Shown: positions 1 through 6,192, numbered from the stretch's first letter. The stretch is 6,192 bases of DNA from Bacteroidota bacterium (GCA_021796055.1 JAJYOS010000418.1:1-6192); one strand, 5' to 3'. Numbers and translations are program-made. The notes: generated by a model not told the origin, from the letters alone.

Positions 1-1
1 C

Positions 2-1582
2 TTCTTCAACCTTGGAGCCGATTCGAGCTGGATACCTTCAGTTAATTACCAGGCGACGCTGGTGGACAGCAAGGACAATACGTTCGCGAATTTCGGGAAA
101 TGGTTCAGGCAGCAGGGCACAGTCGGGCTCACAATCTGGAAGCTTACGCCTGGCTTCGCGTTTGAATCGGAGGACCGCCGGCTGGCTACCACTGGAACAG
201 ACTCCCTCTGGACAAATTCCTATCGATACTTCCAGTACGGGCCGAGCCTCTCGCTGGCTAGGTTTTACAATATCGACGTTTCGGCCCAGATGTTTTTCAG
301 GAACGAGAGCGGAATTATCGGCGGAGAATTGCTCCCGTCATCCAATTCGGTGACCGACCAGCTCTCGATGCGCCTGACGGAATGGAACGACTTCAACTCG
401 AGCCTGACCCTGACTTACCGGAAAAAGAGTTACACCGAGAGCTTCCGGAATCTGGGCAATTCCGATAACGAATCGATTCTTTCGAAGTGGGAGACCAACT
501 ATTCCCCACTGAACCACGGAGTCGAGACAAACCTGTTTTACCAGGTCACGACCGAACGCGCGGCGAGGCTCGAGCAGATATTCTGGAAGGTGCAGCCGGG
601 ACAGGGACAATATATTTGGGTCGACGGAAACCACAACGGTCAGGTGGACATAACCAACCCGGCCGATTTTCAGCAGGTTAATTTCAACGGGGACTATGTT
701 CTCCTGACGAGGCCGACCACTACGCTCTATCCCGTCGTCGACCTGAAGACTAACGTGAGGATTGCCCTGACGCCCGACAAGTTTGTCAAGAACGACGGGA
801 GCATCGTTAACGCTGCCCTCCGTTCAATTTCGACGGTGACATTGTGGCAGATCGCCGAGAACAACCAGACTTCCAATGTCAGCGACATCTATCTTCTGCG
901 TTTGTCGAAGTTCCTGAACGACAGCCTTACCATAAGCGGGGCACAGATCTTTCAGCAGGATGTGTACATACTTCAGAACAACCGCGATTTCTCGCTGCGT
1001 TTAAGATATCTGCAGAACAAATCGCTGAGCCAGTATTCGATCGCGACGGAGGAGGGCTATCGGCGCGAGCAGAGCATGAGGCTGCGTACAAAACTGACCG
1101 ACACTTTCTACGAGCAGCTCGATCTATCGTGGAACGACGACAACGTCTACACGACATACACGGACAGGGAACACCTGATCGGCTCGAACAGCATTTCGTC
1201 CGAGCTTTCGTACCGGCCGAACATCAACGTGGAATCTTCGTTCAAGCTCGTCGTCTCGAAGGCGGTCGACGCGGCGCGCGCGGACCTCACCGCCTCAATG
1301 AACTCTCAGATCCTCCGAGTGGCGTACTCAATTCTCACGAAAGGGAGGATGACGGTGCAGCTGGAGCGAGACGAGGTGGCGATGAGCAACCAGCAGCCGA
1401 ACGTTTACATGCCTTTTGAACTCACACAGGGATTCCTCCCCGGGCAGACATACATCTGGGAAGTGGGATTTCAATACCGGATAAACTCCTTCATACAGGC
1501 GAACGCCGATTACTCCGGGCGGAGCGAGGCGGGCGGAACACCGATACATACGATGACAGCGGAAGTAAGGGCATTCTTCTGA
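2..1582 (+). CDS. C-terminal part of a large outer-membrane beta-barrel protein (5' end outside window)
   Basis: The frame is open from the first complete codon (base 2) to a TGA at 1580-1582, giving 526 residues with no stop upstream, so the gene starts beyond the left edge. The in-frame GTG at 62 has no clear ribosome binding site and is not the true start. The sequence is almost wholly alternating polar/aromatic beta-strands (for example SLTLTYRKKS and YIWEVGFQYRI) with Asn/Asp/Ser-rich turns, and it ends in ...VRAFF. A terminal Phe is the usual signature of barrels assembled by the BAM complex. Near fragment residues 195-230 lies a G-Q-G-Q-Y-I-W-V-D segment followed by a DxNxNGxVDxxN loop that resembles an EF-hand/dockerin calcium loop, then an FNGDYVLLTRPTT strand. 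I do not recognise a named family. A large surface or transport barrel is the best inference, and the missing N-terminus could change this. Confidence 0.8.
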   Translation, partial: FFNLGADSSWIPSVNYQATLVDSKDNTFANFGKWFRQQGTVGLTIWKLTPGFAFESEDRRLATTGTDSLWTNSYRYFQYGPSLSLARFYNIDVSAQMFFRNESGIIGGELLPSSNSVTDQLSMRLTEWNDFNSSLTLTYRKKSYTESFRNLGNSDNESILSKWETNYSPLNHGVETNLFYQVTTERAARLEQIFWKVQPGQGQYIWVDGNHNGQVDITNPADFQQVNFNGDYVLLTRPTTTLYPVVDLKTNVRIALTPDKFVKNDGSIVNAALRSISTVTLWQIAENNQTSNVSDIYLLRLSKFLNDSLTISGAQIFQQDVYILQNNRDFSLRLRYLQNKSLSQYSIATEEGYRREQSMRLRTKLTDTFYEQLDLSWNDDNVYTTYTDREHLIGSNSISSELSYRPNINVESSFKLVVSKAVDAARADLTASMNSQILRVAYSILTKGRMTVQLERDEVAMSNQQPNVYMPFELTQGFLPGQTYIWEVGFQYRINSFIQANADYSGRSEAGGTPIHTMTAEVRAFF

Positions 1583-1642
1583 TCTCGTCGTAATCCCACG
1601 AAGACATTTTTCTGCGAAGATTAATTCTCTTTCATACTCGAC

Positions 1643-1665
1643 GTTTGTGACGTGTCGTCACAAAC
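1643..1665. promoter_or_regulatory. Perfect 10-bp inverted repeat upstream of the BON gene
   Basis: GTTTGTGACG (1643-1652) and CGTCACAAAC (1656-1665) are exact reverse complements separated by TGT. The repeat lies 61 bp after the barrel gene stop and 110 bp before the BON gene ATG. It could be an operator for a dimeric regulator: the arms contain TTGTGA...TCACAA, as in CRP/FNR-type and Rex sites, but the gap is 7 bases and not the usual 6. It could also form a 10-bp, 3-nt-loop RNA hairpin at the 3' end of the barrel mRNA. There is no T-run after it, so it is not a canonical intrinsic terminator. A single extra half-like TTTGTGA follows at 1678-1684. The repeat is seen directly; its role is inference. 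Confidence 0.6.
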
Positions 1666-1763
1666 CGCCGGTTAACCTTTGTGAGTTACGAGTCGTCTAT
1701 CATAGTACAAAACCGCCGCCGCGGGGAGTGGCGCAGAAACTGATTAAAAGGGCGGCAAAAAAA

Positions 1764-1769
1764 GAGGAG
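1764..1769 (+). promoter_or_regulatory. Ribosome binding site fixing the BON gene start
   Basis: GAGGAG sits six bases before the ATG at 1776. The site, together with a signal peptide that begins exactly at that ATG, rules out the longer in-frame start at the GTG of 1647, which lies inside the inverted repeat and would put 43 non-hydrophobic residues before the signal peptide. Confidence 0.85.
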
Positions 1770-1775
1770 AAAATC

Positions 1776-2537
1776 ATGAAGACGCATCGCTTAGCACCGA
1801 CGCTTGTCGCGTTTCTAACGATAATCGCGCTCGCGATTACGAGCATGCCCGTCCCCGCACGGGCAGAGGATAAAAAGAAGTCGGATAGCACCGTAAGAAT
1901 TTTTGTCGAATACAAACTGGCAAAAAAAGGTATTCTCACTAACGATAACATAAACGTCAGTGTGGCAAACCGCGCGATAACACTGACCGGCTCAGTGCCC
2001 ACACTTCACGATCGCACTGAAGCTGTGAAAGAGGCGCACAACGTCTGCGACGATTACAAGGTTGTGAACAATCTCTCGGTATCTGCGCCAATTAGGCCGG
2101 ACAGCGTCCTGGCAGCCGCCGTCCTGAAACAGGTCGAGAATCACGTATTCTATACGGTATTCGACTGGCTCACGGTCGGCGTGAAGAACGGCGTTGTGAC
2201 GCTTCACGGCTGGGTCGACAACCCTTGGGAAGTCGGACAGTATCAGTCAGAAGCCGCGAAGGTCCCCGGAGTCACTAAAATTGTCAACCACCTGAAAATG
2301 GAAATGAACTTCGGTTACCTCCGTTACAGAGTGGCGCGGCTGATCTATGACGACCCGATGTTCTGGCAGTACAGTATGGAACTCAATCCGCCGATCCATG
2401 TCATCGTCAACAACGATAAGGTGATGCTTGAAGGATATGTAAACTCGCAGGGCGAGCGAGGCTATCTAGCCAGCCAGGTACGCTTTCGCACCGACGCGAT
2501 CGGCGTCGTGAACAACCTGCAGGTCGTGTCGGGCTAG
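1776..2537 (+). CDS. Secreted protein with three tandem BON domains
   Basis: The 253-residue protein begins with a Sec signal peptide: MKTHR, a hydrophobic core at about residues 9-24, and a probable cleavage after A-R-A at residue 30. The mature part is three BON (bacterial OsmY and nodulation) domains, at about 38-103, 108-176 and 180-251. Each has the alpha helix, the V/I-T/M-L-x-G strand-turn (ITLTG 68-72, VTLHG 141-145, VMLEG 216-220) and the closing V-x-N-x-L motif (VVNNL 96-100, IVNHL 169-173, VVNNL 244-248). BON domains in OsmY and DolP are periplasmic and associate with phospholipid membranes or envelope stress. No lipobox is visible, so it is probably a soluble periplasmic protein. 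OsmY and DolP have two BON domains, so three is longer. A role in envelope maintenance or stress is an inference from the family. The only cysteine in the mature part is C91. Confidence 0.93.
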   Translation: MKTHRLAPTLVAFLTIIALAITSMPVPARAEDKKKSDSTVRIFVEYKLAKKGILTNDNINVSVANRAITLTGSVPTLHDRTEAVKEAHNVCDDYKVVNNLSVSAPIRPDSVLAAAVLKQVENHVFYTVFDWLTVGVKNGVVTLHGWVDNPWEVGQYQSEAAKVPGVTKIVNHLKMEMNFGYLRYRVARLIYDDPMFWQYSMELNPPIHVIVNNDKVMLEGYVNSQGERGYLASQVRFRTDAIGVVNNLQVVSG

Positions 2538-2637
2538 GGTGCCGCGCGGCTCACACCACACGCGGCTGAATATTGCCGATTAAACCGGCATATTCTTCGT
2601 CGGTGTCGCGTAGTTAGGGACATTACCCTGAATACAG

Positions 2638-2664
2638 AAAGCCCCGCGAAACCGCGGGGCTTTT
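2638..2664. terminator. Bidirectional intrinsic terminator between convergent genes
   Basis: AAAGCCCCGCG (2638-2648) pairs perfectly with CGCGGGGCTTT (2653-2663) around an AAAC loop, followed by TTTT on the plus strand. The A-rich left flank gives a short T-run on the minus strand too. It lies 100 bp after the BON gene stop and 24 bp after the minus-strand protease stop, so it can end both transcripts. The bases from 2538 to 2637 hold no gene. A weaker GCCGCG/CGCGGC pair (2541-2546, 2561-2566) follows the BON stop. Confidence 0.93.
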
Positions 2665-2688
2665 GAATGGAACGACACCTGGTGGAGA

Positions 2689-4683
2689 TTACTTCATCAG
2701 GATCATCCTGTTCGCCTGAATAAAATTGCCCGCTGACAATCTGTAGATGTAGACTCCGCTGGCCAAACCGCTCGCATTCCAGGTTACGGTATGGTAGCCT
2801 TCGGACATTTGTTCGTCGGCCAATCTTGCGACTTCTCTGCCGAGCATGTCGTAAACTATCAACCTGACGTGAAGCGGTTTCAACAAAGTGAAGCGGATCT
2901 GAGTCGTTGGATTAAAGGGGTTAGGATAGTTCTGGCAGAGAGAGTTCTCTTCCGGAACTTCTGCTGTAATTACGGCGTCCGCCGCCGGGTTAACCGAACG
3001 CCGGGTATTTGAGTTGCCCTCCGCATTAATAGAAGCGATATCACTGAAAACGGAATATTTGTTCTGAGTGTCCTTTGCCCTGACCTTGTACTGCAGTCTG
3101 TCGTTTCCCCACGTGCCTGACCAGATGTACTCATAGTCCGTGAGTGTCGTAGAGGTCGTCGTGCCAATAGAGACCCAACCCGTCTGATAGGACAGATCGT
3201 TTCGCTGAATTTCGTATGAGGAGAAGTCAGGCTCAAGATTGGCGTTCCATGCCAGGTTTATTGGTGTGGCCGTCGTGTTGGTGATCCGGAAGTTTTGTGG
3301 TTTAGAAGGTGATGCATTTACTACGCCTGCGTAGAACAGGTCGACGTTGTAGCTTCCCGTATTGACATCGTAAAACCTTACTTCCATGCCCGCGTTGGTC
3401 ATTGTTCCGTTTCCGAACTTCGAGTTAGGGGTAGACCATGGAGAAAGAACGTCGTTACTGATGGTGCCCGGCCAGAAATCCGTCGGAGTGCCGTAGTCCC
3501 CGGAGCCAAACTGTTTTGCTAAATCATATCTTCCGTCTGCTTCCGTGACTTCGAGCGGCGAACTATTATGCAGCGAAGTCGTGCTCGAGTAGTGCCAAAC
3601 TATGAAGCCTCCTTTAAAACCACCGTCACCGTTATTTAGGAACCGATCAAAGTTTTCAACCTTCCTGTTTTCGACAATAAAATATTCGCCCTGTTGCCAG
3701 TTGCCGTTTTGACCAGGTGTCCCACTAATTGGTATAACAGCAACATAAGGTAGTCCGCCATTGTATTTCTCTTCGACCGGTGGAAGATATTGATTAGAAA
3801 GTGGATTGTAGTTCGGGTTGTTTACCATGAGGCTCCCAACCCAGCCCTTCATCAGTTTGTTGAACGGGTCCAGATGTGGCGGACTATTCCTGAACGAGGG
3901 GTCATTACGTCCCATGATACTGTAATGCCCAACTCCGTAATTCCCCTGATAAACCCCATGATAGTCGCCAAACCCAATCGTATGACCAAATTCGTGGGCA
4001 ATCACCGACAGATAACGAAATGTGCCAGTGATAGGGCTGGTATCATCTCCATATTTTTCTGCGTCAATAACCCACATGCTATTACTACCAAAGTATCCTA
4101 TCGTGGAAACCCCATACACGTGCATTCCGGCAAACAGGATTATGAGTCTCTGAAAGTTGTTGACATTGACATCAAGCTGGCCAATCTGATAAAGTTGCTG
4201 TGCTTTTGAGATTGCGTCACTTGCAATCGCTGTTACTGCGCTCGCGCTCTGTCCATAAGTGGACAGGTAGTAACCCTTTGTGTGATCTAGCGTGATCCAT
4301 GTTATCACCCCGTTTCCCTCGCTTTCGTTTACAATTCCACTTTCCCCGGGTCGCGTCGCACCTGGCGCAACATTCAGGTTTCCATAGCTTACCTCTTTCC
4401 AATATTCGTGTAGGCTGCCATAAACGGTCAGATTGCCGGCGTTCCAAAGTGGCGAGTAGTTGTAATAATCATTATAATCAGGGTGTGCCGTTCCCGTGTA
4501 TTGGTTTTCGGAGAAGATCAAATTCCAATAATTAATGTAACGATACTTGTTGTACTGCACCACATCAGGTTTGTGGTCTCCGTTATTGTCAACATACCCT
4601 ACGCTGCCGCGTGAATCGACATTGGTTTGCCAATCCGAGAATTGTACCAACAATACACCTGTCGTTAGAGTGGTGTTCAGCAT
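2689..4683 (-). CDS. Secreted M6-family (immune inhibitor A-like) metalloprotease with FN3 and T9SS sorting domain; 5' end frameshifted
   Basis: Numbering is from the ATG at 4683 (664 residues). The M6 peptidase domain covers about 8-450. It starts at GVLLVQFSD and has the zinc site HEFGHTIGFGDYH at 230-242, with H230, E231, H234 and the M6-type Asp at 240. A Met-turn-like YSIMG lies at 254-258. M6 landmarks follow: NKLMKGWV, EYFIVENRK, GGFIVWHY and VTEADGRYDL. A fibronectin type III domain spans about 459-553 and a linker about 554-579. The T9SS type A sorting domain runs from about 580 (QNYPNPFNPTT at 584-594) to the end. The product should be a zinc endopeptidase exported by Sec and then T9SS to the surface or medium. 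The start at 4683 is poor: it has no ribosome binding site and no signal peptide. The real start is very probably the ATG at 4825, in another frame, and restoring it gives about 711 residues. No long propeptide is visible. It lies downstream of the gene at 5766-4858, probably in one operon. Confidence 0.93.
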   Translation of the reverse strand: MLNTTLTTGVLLVQFSDWQTNVDSRGSVGYVDNNGDHKPDVVQYNKYRYINYWNLIFSENQYTGTAHPDYNDYYNYSPLWNAGNLTVYGSLHEYWKEVSYGNLNVAPGATRPGESGIVNESEGNGVITWITLDHTKGYYLSTYGQSASAVTAIASDAISKAQQLYQIGQLDVNVNNFQRLIILFAGMHVYGVSTIGYFGSNSMWVIDAEKYGDDTSPITGTFRYLSVIAHEFGHTIGFGDYHGVYQGNYGVGHYSIMGRNDPSFRNSPPHLDPFNKLMKGWVGSLMVNNPNYNPLSNQYLPPVEEKYNGGLPYVAVIPISGTPGQNGNWQQGEYFIVENRKVENFDRFLNNGDGGFKGGFIVWHYSSTTSLHNSSPLEVTEADGRYDLAKQFGSGDYGTPTDFWPGTISNDVLSPWSTPNSKFGNGTMTNAGMEVRFYDVNTGSYNVDLFYAGVVNASPSKPQNFRITNTTATPINLAWNANLEPDFSSYEIQRNDLSYQTGWVSIGTTTSTTLTDYEYIWSGTWGNDRLQYKVRAKDTQNKYSVFSDIASINAEGNSNTRRSVNPAADAVITAEVPEENSLCQNYPNPFNPTTQIRFTLLKPLHVRLIVYDMLGREVARLADEQMSEGYHTVTWNASGLASGVYIYRLSAGNFIQANRMILMK

Positions 4684-4825
4684 CGCGGTATTCGCCGGAA
4701 GACTTACATTACTAACGTCATCCTTTGTGTGGTCAATTTCCCCATAACCTGATGAGCAAGTCAGGGCAACAATGAGAACGGCAACAAAAGCCTTCCATCA
4801 CCCCGTGGATTAATTTCGCTTTCAT
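4684..4825 (-). pseudogene. Displaced 5' end of the M6 protease gene (start codon and signal peptide in different frames)
   Basis: On the minus strand an ATG at 4825-4823 follows an AGGGGGG ribosome binding site (4839-4833) by seven bases and reads MKAKLIHGVMEGF. That frame then degenerates to Cys/Arg residues and stops. The frame of the protease body is open from just after a TGA at 4800-4798 and reads WKAFVAVLIVALTCSSGYG, a typical signal peptide core, continuing without a break into the peptidase. The distance from 4825 to 4683 is 142 bases, one more than 47 codons. Removing one base, most simply a T of the run at 4786-4789, gives MKAKLIHGVMEGF-VAVLIVALTCSS, a normal Sec signal peptide. 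Sequencing or assembly error, a true mutation, or +1 frameshifting are all possible. Confidence 0.8.
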
Positions 4826-4832
4826 GGCAATT

Positions 4833-4839
4833 CCCCCCT
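4833..4839 (-). promoter_or_regulatory. Ribosome binding site for the original M6 protease start
   Basis: The minus strand reads AGGGGGG seven bases upstream of the ATG at 4825, inside the 32-bp gap after the upstream gene. This supports 4825, and not 4683, as the translation start of the protease. Confidence 0.7.
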
Positions 4840-4857
4840 AAATTTAGAGTCAGACAA

Positions 4858-5766
4858 TTACTTAATTAGCATGGCCTTGCCGACAAGGACCTTCGCCCCC
4901 GTCACAAGGCGGTAAAAATAAATTCCACTGGGCAAATCACCTCCTTCAAATTTTGCTTCGTATGTACCCGGATTTTTGAATCCACTGTCCAGTGCTCTTA
5001 CTTTTCTACCTATAACATCATAGACGGACAGATCGACATGACTTCGAGCAGATAATTGATATTGGATTGTCGTTGTCGGGTTGAATGGATTAGGGTGGTT
5101 TTGAAAAAGTCTGAAAGTCTTCGGAACTGTAGCTTCTATGATTCTTACATCTGTTGTAGTTGTGTCTCCGTATAGTTTGCCATCTATGACTGCCCCATAC
5201 ATTGTTCGTTGGTCTAACTGCCATTGTTTATATATGAGCCCAAACTCCGGAGCGAAGTAGCTATATGACCAGGCATCAATAAACCCTGGTTGATCATCAA
5301 AGAATACAAAAACGTTGTGGTATATACCTGATGCAGGGCCGTCGACTATTTGAAAACTGTCAAGGACTGATTCAAGAGTTACTACATGAGTTGTGCTATC
5401 ACCATTGTTGAAGGTATAATCGTAAACCCAACTATCGCCGACTCTTGAATTGAATTTATAAAGGACCTGCTCTTTGCTTCGGTTCAGGAAGAGTACGTTA
5501 GCGCTGCTATCGATTCGGACCGTGTCGTCAACTGCGTCCGCTACAATTCCTTGATAGAATGGATACCATCGACAAACGAAGTAATGAATGCCGTTCATAA
5601 TGGCAGTGCCTGCTACCTCTTTGCCAGACCATGGTTGCTCATCCCCTTTGTACCTCCAAAAATCACCGACATGAAGCGGAAAATAACTTGTTGAGTCCTG
5701 AGCCCGAACGTCAACGATCGAAAGAGTGCTTATCAGAATCCAAAATCCCAGAAGTATTTCCCTCAT
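4858..5766 (-). CDS. Secreted T9SS cargo protein of unknown function
   Basis: The 302-residue protein starts at an ATG preceded by GGAGGTGA. Residues 1-22 form a Sec signal peptide (hydrophobic LLGFWILISTLSIV, probable cleavage VRA|QD). Residues 28-200 form an uncharacterised, aromatic-rich, probably beta-sandwich region starting YFPLHVGDFWRYKG. This opening is a style I associate with secreted hypothetical proteins of Ignavibacteria-like bacteria. I see no catalytic motif. A short linker leads to a T9SS type A sorting domain at about 218-302: FQNHPNPFNPTT at 221-232, LSVYDVIGRKVRAL, LPSGIYFYRLVTG and a final KAMLIK. The protein should be moved to the outer surface or medium by T9SS. Its stop is 32 bp from the protease ATG at 4825 on the same strand, so the two are probably co-transcribed and may work together, though nothing in the sequence proves that. 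Its G+C (about 35-40% in spot counts) is lower than in the left-hand genes. Confidence 0.88.
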   Translation of the reverse strand: MREILLGFWILISTLSIVDVRAQDSTSYFPLHVGDFWRYKGDEQPWSGKEVAGTAIMNGIHYFVCRWYPFYQGIVADAVDDTVRIDSSANVLFLNRSKEQVLYKFNSRVGDSWVYDYTFNNGDSTTHVVTLESVLDSFQIVDGPASGIYHNVFVFFDDQPGFIDAWSYSYFAPEFGLIYKQWQLDQRTMYGAVIDGKLYGDTTTTDVRIIEATVPKTFRLFQNHPNPFNPTTTIQYQLSARSHVDLSVYDVIGRKVRALDSGFKNPGTYEAKFEGGDLPSGIYFYRLVTGAKVLVGKAMLIK

Positions 5767-6122
5767 AAAATCACCTCCAGAGAATTTATTTCGAGAACTT
5801 CCTATTCAGCAGGCTGCCTCAGCGAAAAGCTATTTGTGCTTAGCCTTTCCGTCAGTAATGCACTTAGGTGGACAAGAATAAGGTCAATGGCGAAGATCTT
5901 CCCGCAAGCCACTGTTTACATGAGGTTTCGTGCCATCGGAACTCCTCTGCCAGATATGATCTTGAGGTAATACCCGCGCGAGAGCCGGGAGTTTCACCTT
6001 TCCGCAAGCATTCAGCTTCCCTCCTTGAGTCCGTCATTATGTCCGCACGGAATCCGTGACTCGATTACCAACAGAGCTATTCAGGGTTCATTCCCAATGC
6101 CCTTTAGCCCCCATTTCCTGAC
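5767..6122 (-). promoter_or_regulatory. Long untranslated leader of the T9SS cargo/protease unit
   Basis: About 356 bases lie between the predicted transcription start (near 6122) and the first ATG (5766). I find no convincing gene on either strand. Several short perfect or near-perfect inverted repeats could fold in RNA: GGGCATT...AATG..CCC (6084-6102), CACGGA/TCCGTG (6046-6058), GGTA/TACC (5966-5974), GAAGATCTTC (5892-5901) and GCAG/CTGC (5809-5817). None matches a riboswitch core that I know. It could be a structured leader, a small RNA, decayed sequence, or plain spacer if a nearer promoter is used. The region is about 52% G+C in two counted lines, higher than the gene it precedes. Confidence 0.4.
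5771..5778 (-). promoter_or_regulatory. Strong ribosome binding site for the T9SS cargo gene
   Basis: The minus strand reads GGAGGTGA four bases before the ATG at 5766, matching the 16S rRNA anti-Shine-Dalgarno tail over eight bases. It fixes the start and predicts efficient translation. Confidence 0.9.
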
Positions 6123-6128
6123 ACGCGG

Positions 6129-6157
6129 AGTATAAAAAGAAACCACCTTCATGTCAA
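6129..6157 (-). promoter_or_regulatory. Sigma-70-like promoter for the minus-strand unit
   Basis: On the minus strand a perfect -35 TTGACA (6157-6152) and a -10 TATACT (6134-6129, five of six) are separated by exactly 17 bases. Transcription would start near 6122 and run left towards the T9SS cargo gene. An overlapping ATTGAC just upstream duplicates the -35. This is the best promoter in the window. Its use for the gene at 5766 is inferred from direction and the lack of any gene between. Confidence 0.7.
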
Positions 6158-6192
6158 GTCAATTCTTCAAGCTGCTACTCGTGCGCATTGAC

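Noticed and set aside
12..1549. Other open frames overlapping the barrel gene on both strands
   Set aside because: Shadows of the barrel frame: no start signals and no plausible protein composition.
1679..1706. Possible promoter TTGTGA-N16-CATAGT before the BON gene
   Set aside because: Each hexamer matches the consensus at only four of six positions, which is too weak to list as a feature.
1647..1775. Upstream in-frame extension of the BON gene from GTG 1647
   Set aside because: The extension starts inside the inverted repeat, has no ribosome binding site, and would bury the signal peptide. The ATG at 1776 has GAGGAG at good spacing.
5864..6037. 57-residue minus-strand frame (starts MTDSRREAECLRKGE) in the leader
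   Set aside because: It has no ribosome binding site, no recognisable family and random-looking Arg/Ser-rich content. It could only be revived by conservation in relatives.
5868..6059. 63-residue plus-strand frame in the right-hand region
   Set aside because: It starts with GTG without a ribosome binding site, has no domain, signal or hydrophobic pattern, and lies antisense in the leader.
5767..6122. Known riboswitch (cobalamin, TPP, c-di-GMP) or group II intron remnant in the leader
   Set aside because: I compared the conserved core segments from memory and found no match.
6151..6192. Plus-strand start MSSQFFKLLLVRID running off the right edge
   Set aside because: Fourteen codons only, with no ribosome binding site, overlapping the minus-strand promoter. 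It could be a divergent gene start but cannot be supported here.
1..6192. CRISPR array, tRNA, rRNA, transposon ends or direct-repeat arrays
   Set aside because: No regularly spaced repeats, tRNA-like cloverleaf with a TTCRA loop, transposase motifs or paired terminal repeats seen.

Overview
The window most likely comes from a member of the Bacteroidetes/Chlorobi (FCB) superphylum, probably an Ignavibacteria-like or neighbouring lineage. The main evidence is that two proteins end in a type IX secretion (T9SS) type A sorting domain of the QNYPNPFNPTT style. The window also carries an outer-membrane beta-barrel protein, good Shine-Dalgarno sites and a clean sigma-70-like promoter. This placement rests on family style; no marker gene is present.

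Layout. Plus strand: the 3' part of a large outer-membrane beta-barrel gene (2-1582, open at the left edge); then a 193-bp gap with a perfect 10-bp inverted repeat (1643-1665); then a secreted protein with three tandem BON domains (1776-2537). A strong bidirectional intrinsic terminator (2638-2664) separates this from a convergent minus-strand unit. Read right to left, that unit has a TTGACA-N17-TATACT promoter (6129-6157), a leader of about 356 nt with no convincing gene, a 302-residue secreted T9SS cargo protein of unknown function (5766-4858), and a secreted M6-family metalloprotease with a fibronectin type III domain and a T9SS sorting domain (body 4683-2689).

The most notable anomaly is at the 5' end of the metalloprotease gene. 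A well-placed ATG with ribosome binding site at 4825, and a typical signal peptide core just downstream, are in different reading frames. One base too many, probably in a four-T run at 4786-4789, separates them. The gene is therefore either a frameshift mutant, a sequence error, or a case of frameshifted expression. As written, the longest ATG-started frame (4683) has no signal peptide.

A second anomaly is base composition. Hand counts of single 60-base lines give about 50-55% G+C over the left genes, the 3' third of the protease gene and the right-hand leader, but about 35-45% from roughly 3600 to 5766. The low-GC stretch covers the small T9SS cargo gene and most of the protease catalytic domain, and its left edge lies inside the protease gene.

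Functionally, all four genes act at or beyond the cell envelope: an outer-membrane barrel, a periplasmic BON protein, and two proteins predicted to cross the inner membrane by Sec and the outer membrane by T9SS. I see no tRNA, rRNA, CRISPR array, transposase or recognisable defence system.
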